From an uncultured Saprospiraceae bacterium (GTDB taxonomy: Bacteria; Bacteroidota; Bacteroidia; Chitinophagales; Saprospiraceae), in contig CALLPN010000008.1 of the NCBI GenBank assembly GCA_938015435.1, positions 92,176 through 156,175 of the forward strand: a stretch of DNA of 64,000 nt, read 5' to 3'. Of this stretch, positions 61,701 to 64,000 are shown piece by piece (within the stretch, counting starts at the first letter, position 1; each line of letters opens with the position of its first letter). The position numbers were made by a program, and so were the translations under genes. The notes beneath the pieces are model-generated. The model made no database searches. It saw nothing but the letters and a program-made list of their open reading frames with translations, and was not told the origin of the DNA.

Positions 61701-64000
61701 GTAACTAATGAAATTATTGCTACACTAGATCAGTGTGGTGGAACAAACACAACGATATACGAATTCACTGCCACTGATGCAGCTGGAAACGTTTCGACTT
61801 GTAGATCTAATGTGATTATAGAAGATACAACTGATCCGATAATCGTAACTACCACAATGGATATGACTGTGGAATGCGACGGAAATGGAAATGTAGATCA
61901 ATTACTGACATGGTTAGAAAATAATGGAAACATTGCAGATGCAGATATCACAGAAGAGTGTGCATCTTATACTTGGAATAATAATTACAGTACAGTTTCA
62001 TTTACGGAGAATGTAGTTTGTTCTGATGATGTAGGAATGTACACTGTAATGTTCTGGGTAGAAGATGAGTGTGGAAATGTATCTAACATGATAGAACTAG
62101 ACTTCATCATAGAAGATACTACTGTACCAACAATTGCAGCTCCTGCAGATCTAGTAATTAACTGTGGCGACGATGCGAATACAAGTATTATCAACCAATG
62201 GTTATCAAGCTTTAATGCGGATGATAACTGTAGTGATATTACAGTAACTAATAATTATGGTGATCTTACATTACCAACCACATGTGTAGCTGGAATGGAA
62301 ACGATTATAGTAACATTTACAGTTGTAGATGATTGTACTAACATGACGACTGATCAGGCTACGATTACTATTGTAGATAATGAGAAGCCAGTAATCATGT
62401 CACCACCAACTGACCTTATAGTAGAATGTACTTCTGCAACTAGAGCGGCAGATATATTAGCTTGGGAAACAGTATTTGGAAATGGTACCGCGGTAGATAA
62501 CTGTGCAGTGTCTCTTACATTTACTGCTGGAGCTGTAGATGAAATGTGTGGTGGTACAAGTACTACTCAATATACTTTTGTGGCGGCTGATGATTGCGGA
62601 AATTCTGTGACTACTTTCGCCAACTTAATTATAATAGATGAGACTCCTCCAAATCTAACGTTGCCAACTGCAACCAACACATTTGAATGTGATGCAGTAG
62701 GTTCTGGATTGACAGATTGGATTGCTTCTGCTGCTGCAGATGATGATTGTGGAGGTGAAGTAAGTATTTCTGCGGCATTACTCGTAGAAGTTCAATCTTG
62801 TGATGCTGATATGCATACTAATATTACTTCTACTTATCAATTTATAGCCACTGATGAATGTGGAAATGTAACCACTGGACAAGCTGACTTTATTATAGAA
62901 GATACAGTTGCACCAGTTATTACTGCACCATCAAATCTAGAAGTAGCTTGTGGTGATGATATCGCAGCAGCAGTAATTGATTGGTTAGACAACTACTCTG
63001 TGGTTGAAGCCTGTCAGCAGTTTACAGTGACTAATGATTATGACGGTACGATTCCTAACTTATGTGGTGGTACTGAAACGATTACATGGACAGTAGTCGA
63101 CGGATGTGGAGCAACAACTTCTTCATCTGCAGACATCATCGTTGAAGATGATTTAACAGTACCAACATTTATTAATTGTCCTGGTGACTTAACGGTAAAT
63201 GTGGATATTGATTTATGTGCCTCTAACGTGATATACTCTACTCCAATCGCAGAAGATTGTAATGGCGTAACTGTTACACAAACAGCAGGACTAGTTACAG
63301 GATCAACATTCCCTATAGGAATTACAACTATACAATTTACAGCAGTAGATGCTTGTGGAAATGAAACTACTTGTGACTTTGACATCTTAGTAGTAGACAC
63401 GGATACACCAAGTATCCATTGTGCGTCTAATGATGTTGTAGTATGTACTGATCCTGCAACTTGCATTTGGGAATCAACATCAGCTGTCGCTCCTATCGGT
63501 GTAGATAATTGTCCAAACGCAATCATCACTTATGTGATAGATGGTGCGACTACTGTAATAGGTGGAACGAATGATGCTACTGGCGAAATATTTATGCTAG
63601 GAACTTCTACAGTTACTTATACTATGACTGATGAGTCCAACAATGTCAGTACTTGTAGTTTTGATGTAGTCGTAGAAGACTGTGAAGCACCGGAAATAAT
63701 GTGCGCTCCAGATCTAGTTATCGAATGTGCGGATCCCGCTAATCCAACTTTAATTACAAACTGGATAGCAGCTACAACAGCAACAGATAATTGTCCAGCA
63801 GCTGGAACAATCGTAACAATAACGAATAAGATTATTGCAACACTCGAACAATGCGGAGGAACGAATACTACAATCTATGAATTCACTGCTACTGATGCAG
63901 CGGGTAACAAAACTATCTGTAGATCAAACGTAATCATAGTAGATACTACCGATCCAATAATAGATACTAATGCAATGGATCTTACAGTAGAATGTGATGG
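40701..64000 (+). CDS. Giant multi-domain surface protein with HYR/Ig-like super-repeats (3' end outside window)
   Basis: A single frame from ATG 40701 stays open for more than 7,760 codons to the window edge. The first 50 residues are a long signal peptide (hydrophobic ITLLFLTTAFTLLSSINIGAQ after a basic start of about 28 residues). Then, in order: a jelly-roll-like carbohydrate-binding candidate (about 50-180, NGDFSNGLVNWDPSG); Cys-containing DUF11-like and adhesin modules to about 2150; an SdrD-B-like domain (47,151-47,500: GDTIFYDTNLNGIQD, ITDANGRYIFENIPSG); and two to three DUF11 domains with Asp/Asn-rich spacers (DSTPDNINGNDAGG). From 49,551 come eight-block super-repeats of about 715 residues. 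Blocks include HYR domains (NCPADFTVNVDAGQCDARI) and other Ig-like blocks with paired Cys (VEC ... DDCGN). The protein is probably a T9SS adhesin or gliding-type fibre; a sorting domain would be expected beyond the window. No catalytic domain was seen. Confidence 0.93.
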   Translation, partial: MTNLQCAIISANKLCDYTFLKPYPRFVRIITLLFLTTAFTLLSSINIGAQNCNFVSNGDFSNGLVNWDPSGNVTVNGGQAVFSSANSTVNGIISQNTSLVICNDYELTAEVGAQGLNNSQAVEVFIAGVSQGLFNPQGQNPNPISIQFTANQSNIAIRFVDRTGNTTGQDMTLDNIELCEISNNVVDLSITSPSVLNRCDELSYDVRLTNASNASFTNGMVILPVGLNFNSLSNVMGANVTANSTGDVTISNIIATEITFTVNTDLGCNSLSAADQIGFEISNVCNTNTTNLSETFSNVTVNSPNIDISNSNPPFFNAQIGLEQSITNTVVNSGNSDADEVTYCVINNFNLTLLDIAIGSISLAAAPSSPAGQTCFIIPGGLDVNESVDIVETYTVISCNATTADLTRRAQFGCGSDTDCLEEAQGSFPTTLITYDVPDPILMFDIDFATTVNICGPSETGTISITYTNGQDVDLSGVDIELLIPDNLNVISVTSVSGGTITPDASNTMLSVTDLVANTTLVFDIEVQSGCGIGGTSQSFDIDVTHDPLCEGATEAAMSTSDNYSLQSASLSILTSNVQGNIRPTMNIFDAILNVTDTLKVPVVNAGLGIVEEFTYFVINPPSLQIQSLSVGNISIPPASISGDTVFYDIGSSVIMQAIQGVVVDGDTFYEENEVLFICEAWLGTQCQSGQLDPIMRGARFGCYGETCGVSNISSTGINFDFAGPDLAISKYEPFTYLPACYASENTVYGMQVINNGIAAAKDISFEMNQEWYTGGIVGSSLMYSINDPDGPFTPATIANANATTNYVCVRTAGNYEWLDAEMNDVFLEAGDTLFFRYELDHSCNCRGCDVLYINRSNIRSTTYTDACDKEFIDNTDYARGGFNARFFGFIEGESTSTPTGGCLTYEVTDAQNSWFSSTYRAQYPNAYLEVKLTAECGLDIDPASVLWVDVDGTIYTPTIVDGTDNNGVGIDDEIIVRFGDTAANGDPYPSGFSANGGLEFCYTPDCNEKPGAGCSSTSSITVQPTFVTDPSCVACTENVDCGTPFPISFDCPGCGPCDGMSHTNLDIQRVNYGLPDSDNDLEADGGVVIDTSLLSTTRFLTGDTLKATFEGIVNDADNSETWVNAFATININTTQFTILGGNIKVYDASNGGMLRSCNVLPQFADGTRLVTDISSAALSGLSCGDFDGFEYDDQDSVVVCVYFKTKDELINIQSKNITYNTWFYLSDDVYSVGDTARCNALFESMQQIGIRYYHNDVIAGLNFGGCELSPFYIRTDLNYGFLGFDEFPNEIRTVGLPDKIIFTKPTEFSFRNDRHRFRYRQYIGTDHDIVDLNAIIPAQYYIENGNELTFLAKDYLESLGDPEIPMDEGGITWFYPAIQGNCLSEAGTYSSSFEASYVVDEAVFCAQTYDIPKTTESFQYTGGAQLEVTTPTPVNDITEPRACVLINLKNTTNLDAPFSFLNIEATTGGLVVQSLTEVTDGLNSLITPTSFGIYPLMDTDGGSNRTFELCVNVTNCDPQEMEFSAGWDCVEYPTTVEEATCAVPSTLQFNTLFGNLGGQLVSPADNISIDLCDTVEFIYKMSSTQLGNIKDVLFNFTLPGEMELIPGSYQVAYPVPFDESMAAFQFFQEPDLLYGSTYIDTVTAHYGLLDSFGLIGSSGSIDNTNIILAKFKAKTVCGFTSGSSPSFGTSASDACNQPVENVSTPGTKVQIADNIPNYDINSNLDDLTLNPCNDDESVIQIDLTIGAAAGVASAVGDSTFVILPPGIVYNGLYTGISNSSTPPIVIDDNGKTILKMPLDAGLFNGDKIVFDLGINATDIGQSCDIYVIDVQTLSSREEMCGTEVCDIKVLSGGGQIQVSIVKPQLDIKDLELTLVTMPPSMGTLNYTIEIENNGMVAQSLSEDINLELYSDSNNNGFVDVGVDPLVTTVVENVMIPPGQTVTLSGSVPLPPTGLCNVIGQINSQTTCTCSSSSSNQTKVDIENNYVEMVEVCPDEIVSIGPDPIGGYDYEWIGVGSASEAALSSTLVTMTDFQFSNNTGSDIVWDYALRSSFEECYSFDTVQVTLFPNNDASVSPQACIGSSFLLPGPGTGSNFMTTPTTGLNDPTLQTPLVSNITSGTTTYTMTYDDENGCSTERIFNIMGISCAPNTGIGDTIFYDTNLNGIQDISEIGIPNVTVYLYNSTNTTPGNHIGIAITDANGRYIFENIPSGNYIVGVDSPAGFLPTTKDAGGDDTIDSDIDPGSGLTGPYFIPNGVIDTTADAGFIPDCSLMINISEVSECQYLDPGQRREVSIDIDWTNAIYTYDFLGGSDTIVVNVLGQEFKLPITTLSGSTSIVVIMNGGTTAQDIIATAVLTDHPVCMAMDEILGVSPCIYDVAMIKKLPSNVMPLYGQNLPFEITVVNQGEQALNNIKINDYLPVGMTFDPVSNPNWMQTGNTLMYIVSDTLDVGQSTIIPLNLTLIMSDQPNAYLNLAEIVSFQDTLGIDRSLQDLDSTPDNINGNDAGGLANSGSDDSLDGDGTGSPGDNNPNTDEDDADPELVSIIDLALIKNIVTPSPYVYGQAITFEIVVYNQGNVDLQNIEVNDFIPAGFSYLPSNDPSWSETGGTATHIISTIPSLTDTTLQIVLQIEEAGANDYVNIAEIGYFENLSGSNISSQDLDSNADSNPNNDAGGLPNGDSDGALNGDGTGVAQSNDAATDEDDMDIAFISIPMLDVTKTTTGVAMASSGVEGNFDVTFEIELENTGTTKLNNIKLQDNLQEQIGGTFIGVVGIPVITASDASMDPTVNTGYNGAVIDSIFTGIDGCLRVDESLTVELTIEVVALSGTDINEATGMAIDSLGVMVMAMDTALLRVPTCFLAIDCPLLDQGTFPCADEIPAAANDAASFNAIDSASDITNFCQTPTVTVVEMMSGTGCAADPLMVTRVYTITDAGGPEIGPETMECTVQYTVIDDIKPIVMVEASDLFLECADSGNTAAINAWLTNNGGAMVMEACSTPTWTNNAGTPSNDCGNSGTTPYTFTATDDCGNSVTVAANLVIIDTTVPTLTLPTVADNAECGGTEDALLSAWLANVSGSDDCSNVTVSPALVSSNEFCLGTNTTITHTYIFTVTDECGNITTGTDQFTINDSTAPSITAPNNLTIECGNDISAMLADWLDDYTVTEACQDFTVTNNYDGSVPDLCSGSPLSVTWTVIDGCGAMNTSTAMIIVTPDTTDPTFVNCPASFTVNVDASQCDARVIYSTPTADDCNGATVTLTSSASTASGEIFPLGNTDIQFTATDDCGNTTLCEFTITVVDSASPTLQCPSNDVVVCNDTNTCSWDSDDSITPVGLDDCPSATITHQVTGATTIAANTSGSISTGTTFELGTSIVTYTISDAAGNTSTCSFNVVVEDCTDPVINCASDLTLECGAAGNTAAITAWINTTTATDNCPAAATSVTVTNELISTLEQCGGTSTTIYEFTATDAAGNTSTCRSNVIIEDITDPIIAAFSTNVTVECDGNGNVDGLLGWLADNGNIPTANVTENCGSYTWKNDYSQSSFTANGTCADDIGMYTVNFWVEDECGSVSNLIELEYIIEDSVDPTLVAPANLTLNCGDDANTSIINNWLMQYNSSDLCSDVTVTNNYMVANLPSTCESGMNTITITWTATDDCTNSTTATATITVVDNEKPIIMTPPTDLVVECSSASMAADITAWENAFGNGTAVDNCANPVTLTFTSGGVLNQCGGTNTTQYTFVADDDCGNTVTTFANLIVVDEAAPILTLPTATNTFECDAVGSGLSTWIASASATDACGGSVSITTALISEVSSCDAAIHTNTTSTYQFIATDQCGNVSTGQADFIIEDTTAPVITAPANLTLVCGDDLSLEITQWLENYSVIEACQSVTVTNDFDTANVPNLCNGANYTVTFTVTDACGATTSDNADIIITPDTSGPSFVNCPADFTVNIDAGQCDARIVYSTPIAEDCNGVTSVLLTSATTTASGEIFPLGNTNIQFTATDDCGNTTLCEFTITVIDSDEPTLQCPSNDVVVCNDDNTCTWNSDASILPIGLDDCPSAMITHQVTGTTTIAANTAGPIPTGTTFELGTSIVTYTITDAAGNTSTCSFNVVVEDCTDPVIVCAADLTLECAEGTNGAAITAWINTTTATDNCPEAATSVTVTNEIIATLNQCGGTSTTIYEFTATDTAGNTSTCRSNVIIEDTNNPVLASFPTDVTVECDGNGNVDGLLGWLADNGNIPETNVTENCGSYTWNNDYSQSSFSANATCTDEVGMYTVNFWIEDECGGVSNMIELNYIIEDTTAPALIAPADLVINCGDDANTSIVNQWLMEFSSSDLCSDVTVVDNYATLILPTTCEAGSNMITVMWTATDDCTNMTTATASITLVDNETPVIMTPPTDLVVECTSTSMAANITTWENAFGNGTAVDNCSDPVTLTFTAGAILDQCGGTNTTQYTFVAADDCGNTVTTFANLIVIDETAPLLTLPTATNTFECDAVGTGLSTWINSASAIDDCGGSVIITTALVSEVSFCDADMHTNITSTYQFIATDECGNISTGQADFVIEDTTAPVITAPLNLTLACGDDISLQIADWLANYSIVETCQDVTVTNNFDPASVPNLCNGTNYTVTFTVTDACGATTSDDADIIITPDTNGPTFVNCPADFTVNVDAGQCDARIVYSTPIAEDCNNVTSVLLTSSSVTASGEIFPLGDTDIQFTATDECGNTTLCEFTITVVDSAEPTLQCPSNDVVVCNDDNTCTWNSDASIHPVGLDDCPSASITHQVTGATTIAANTSGTVPTGTTFELGTSIITYVITDIAGNTSSCSFNVVVEDCTNPVIDCAANLTLECADAGNSAAIATWINTTTATDNCPSAATSVTVTNEIISTLEQCGGTSTTIYEFTATDNAGNTSTCRSNVIIEDTTDPIIAAFSTDVTVECDGNGNVDGLLGWLADNGNIPLTNVTENCGSVTWKNDYSQNSFTANGTCADDIGMYSVNFWVEDECGRVSNMIELDYIIEDTAAPALAAPADLVINCGDASNSSIINQWLLEYTSSDLCSNISVVNNYATLTLPTTCVASNNVITVMWTATDDCTNETTATATITVVDNEKPVLLTPPTDLVVECTSATMAADIAAWEAIFGNGTAVDNCADPVTLTFTAGAILDQCGGTNTTQYTFVAADNCGNTVTTFANLIVIDETSPNLTLPTATNTFECDAVGSGLTDWIASASATDDCGGTIIITTAIISEVASCDAAMHTNTTTTYQFIATDECGNISTGLADFVIEDTTTPVITAPANITLVCGDDISLEISEWLENYSVVEACQDIIVTNSFDPVDLPNLCNGANLTVTFTVVDACGATTSDDADIIITPDTTGPTFVNCPVDFTVNVDAGQCDSRIVYSTPIAEDCNNVTSVLLTSAATTASGEIFPLGDTDIQFTATDDCGNTTLCEFTITVVDSDEPTLQCPSNDVVVCNDDNTCTWNSDSSILPIGLDDCPNALITHQVTGATTIAANTAGIVPTGTTFELGTSIITYIITDIAGNTSSCSFNVVVEDCTNPVIICADDLTLECADTGNDAAISSWINTTIATDNCPAAATSVTVSNEIIATLEQCGGTSTTIYEFTATDSAGNTSTCRSNVIIEDTTDPVISSFSNNVTVECDGNGNVDGLLGWLADNGNIPDANVTENCGSFTWKNDYSQSTFNSNGTCADEIGMYTVNFWVEDECGRVSNMIELDYIIEDSTDPMITAPADLVIICGDDANTSIINQWLMNYQASDACSNITVTNNFTSLALPMTCNQVITVTFIVNDNCGNSSFDFANISMVDNEAPVIMSVPTDLYLECDGLGNVAAINTWAGIKAGMVANDNCDPSVTINAVPGSIIDECGSSLKIAYTFTAIDDCGNSISEIAYVHIQDTTPPILTLPTATNNVECNANVTGALNAWIASASAIDGCGGFTFVNTSLINEIESCSGTNTFITRTYAFTATDECNNESLISTADFVIEDTTLPVITAPADLTLVCGDDISLEIAEWLENYSVVEACKDVTVTNSFDPSDLPNLCNGANLTVTFTVTDGCGATTSDDADIIITPDSQGPTFINCPTDFTVNVDAGQCDARIVYSTPIAEDCNGVTSVLLTSAATTASGEIFALGDTDIQFTAIDECGNTTLCEFTITVVDSDEPTLQCPSNDVVVCNDDNTCTWDSDASILPIGLDDCPNALITHEVTGVTTIAANTPGPVPTGTTFELGTSIVIYTISDIAGNTSSCSFNVVVEDCTEPVIFCADDLTLECADANIATDIAAWILTTTATDNCPAAATSVIVTNEIIATLEQCGGTSTTIYEFTATDIAGNTSTCRTNVIIEDTTDPVIAAFSADVTVECDGNGNVDGLLGWLADNGNIPAANVTENCGSFTWKNDYSQSSFTANGTCADDIGMYTVNFWVEDECGAISNMIELDYIIEDTVAPALTAPADLVINCGDDANTSIINQWLMQFNTSDLCSDVTVVDNYSTQTLPTSCVDGSNMITVMWTATDDCTNVTTATATITIVDNEQPVIMSPPTDLIVECTSATMIADIAAWETIFGNGTAVDNCAVSLSFTAGAVDPMCGGTYTTQYTFVASDNCGNSVTTFANLIVIDETAPNLTLPTATNTFECDAVGSGLTDWIASASATDDCGGIVTITTALIAEVESCDGDMHTNITSTYQFISTDECGNVTTGQADFIIEDTTAPVITAPTNLEVACGDDIAAAVIDWLDDYTVVEACQDITVSNDYDGTLPDLCGGTETITWTVMDACGAMTTSSADIIVADDITPPTFINCPGDLTVNVDIDLCASNVIFSTPIAEDCNNAIVTQTAGLVTGSTFPIGTTTIQFTAVDECGNETTCDFDIIVIDTDTPSIDCPSNDVVVCADAMSCTWTSNDAVAPIGLDNCPDANITYTISGATTVMNGTDDATGEIFMLGTSTVTYTIVDDSGNETSCSFDVVINDCEAPEITCADDLTIECADLMNPTLIADWIATTVATDNCPAPGTAVTVTNEIIATLDQCGGTNTTIYEFTATDAAGNVSTCRSNVIIEDTTDPIIVTTTMDMTVECDGNGNVDQLLTWLENNGNIADADITEECASYTWNNNYSTVSFTENVVCSDDVGMYTVMFWVEDECGNVSNMIELDFIIEDTTVPTIAAPADLVINCGDDANTSIINQWLSSFNADDNCSDITVTNNYGDLTLPTTCVAGMETIIVTFTVVDDCTNMTTDQATITIVDNEKPVIMSPPTDLIVECTSATRAADILAWETVFGNGTAVDNCAVSLTFTAGAVDEMCGGTSTTQYTFVAADDCGNSVTTFANLIIIDETPPNLTLPTATNTFECDAVGSGLTDWIASAAADDDCGGEVSISAALLVEVQSCDADMHTNITSTYQFIATDECGNVTTGQADFIIEDTVAPVITAPSNLEVACGDDIAAAVIDWLDNYSVVEACQQFTVTNDYDGTIPNLCGGTETITWTVVDGCGATTSSSADIIVEDDLTVPTFINCPGDLTVNVDIDLCASNVIYSTPIAEDCNGVTVTQTAGLVTGSTFPIGITTIQFTAVDACGNETTCDFDILVVDTDTPSIHCASNDVVVCTDPATCIWESTSAVAPIGVDNCPNAIITYVIDGATTVIGGTNDATGEIFMLGTSTVTYTMTDESNNVSTCSFDVVVEDCEAPEIMCAPDLVIECADPANPTLITNWIAATTATDNCPAAGTIVTITNKIIATLEQCGGTNTTIYEFTATDAAGNKTICRSNVIIVDTTDPIIDTNAMDLTVECD
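49551..64000 (+). repeat. In-frame super-repeat array, 6 full plus 1 partial copy of about 2.14 kb
   Basis: Units start at 49551, 51684, 53829, 55974, 58110, 60258 and 62376 (lengths 2133, 2145, 2145, 2136, 2148 and 2118 bases, all multiples of 3). Each has eight blocks of about 90 residues in fixed order, with these anchors: A KPIIMTPPTDLVVEC, B LTLPTATNTFECDAVG, C PVITAPANLTLVCGDD, D TFVNCPADFTVNVDA (HYR), E PTLQCPSNDVVVCND, F DPVIxCAxDLTLECA, G DVTVECDGNGNVDGLLGW, H APADLVINCGDDANTS. Copies differ largely at synonymous positions. HYR anchors (AATTGTC) at 50352, 52494, 54639, 56784, 58923, 61056 and 63174 give the same spacing. Unit 1 is the most divergent; unit 7 leaves the window. Confidence 0.95.

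Noticed and set aside
49535..63529. Many minus-strand open frames of 60-174 codons opposite the giant gene
   Set aside because: They recur with the 2.1-kb period, share the same composition (Val/Ser/Thr-rich) and lie exactly opposite the plus-strand repeats; they are reverse-frame shadows, without ribosome-binding sites or independent features.
40701..64000. Assembly artefact from collapsed or expanded repeats
   Set aside because: Units are clearly different at many synonymous positions and have several distinct lengths, all in frame, which an artificial duplication would not produce; the exact copy number still needs long reads.

Overview
The window reads as an AT-rich chromosomal segment of a Bacteroidota bacterium, most likely a free-living Saprospiria/Lewinella-type organism (lineage inferred from gene content, not from a marker tree). 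Support: three secreted proteins with Por-type (type IX secretion, T9SS) C-terminal sorting domains, a PorE-like TPR/PD40 protein, LysM and M23 cell-wall proteins, a CMP-Kdo synthetase, a bacillithiol deacetylase (BshB1), a futalosine-pathway menaquinone gene (mqnD), and many promoters of the Bacteroidota -7 form TAnnTTTG.

Layout. 1-9.9 kb: cell-envelope genes (glycosyltransferase tail, pseudouridine synthase, a frameshifted secreted protein, NUC1-type nuclease with kdsB, LysM protein, CatB-like acetyltransferase, PorE-like protein). 10.2-17.7 kb: a T9SS subtilase, a di-iron hydroxylase, a beta-helix lipoprotein, an M23 peptidase and a BaiN/HI0933 flavoprotein. 17.7-25.4 kb: small accessory genes, including an array of about 83-bp palindromic repeats touching bshB1, an HxlR/nitroreductase divergent pair, a His-rich metal-binding lipoprotein, a lipoprotein gene flanked by two homologous 112-bp repeats, a dead thioredoxin gene and a membrane zincin. 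25.4-36.2 kb: housekeeping genes (ftsE, ychF, an RsuA-type synthase, rpmI-rplT, pgpA, fsa, SRP RNA, an RluA-type synthase, mqnD) interrupted by two tandem T9SS arylsulfotransferase-like proteins. 36.5-38.3 kb: a tandem family of small secreted CarboxypepD_reg proteins with one dead copy. 38.6-39.6 kb: a coiled-coil membrane protein.

The right-hand 23.3 kb (40,701 to the end) is one uninterrupted plus-strand reading frame of more than 7,760 codons that leaves the window without a stop. It encodes a giant exported protein: an N-terminal jelly-roll-like region, surface-protein modules, an SdrD-B-like domain, DUF11-like domains, and then at least six full and one partial copy of a super-repeat of about 715 residues. 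Each super-repeat is built from eight Cys-containing HYR/Ig-like blocks in fixed order. Minus-strand open frames in this region are shadows of the repeats.

The most notable signals are the hierarchical super-repeat giant protein with mosaic subtype switches, the small secreted proteins that end exactly where a TonB-receptor plug would begin, the palindromic repeat array, and the repeat-flanked gene near 22.5 kb.
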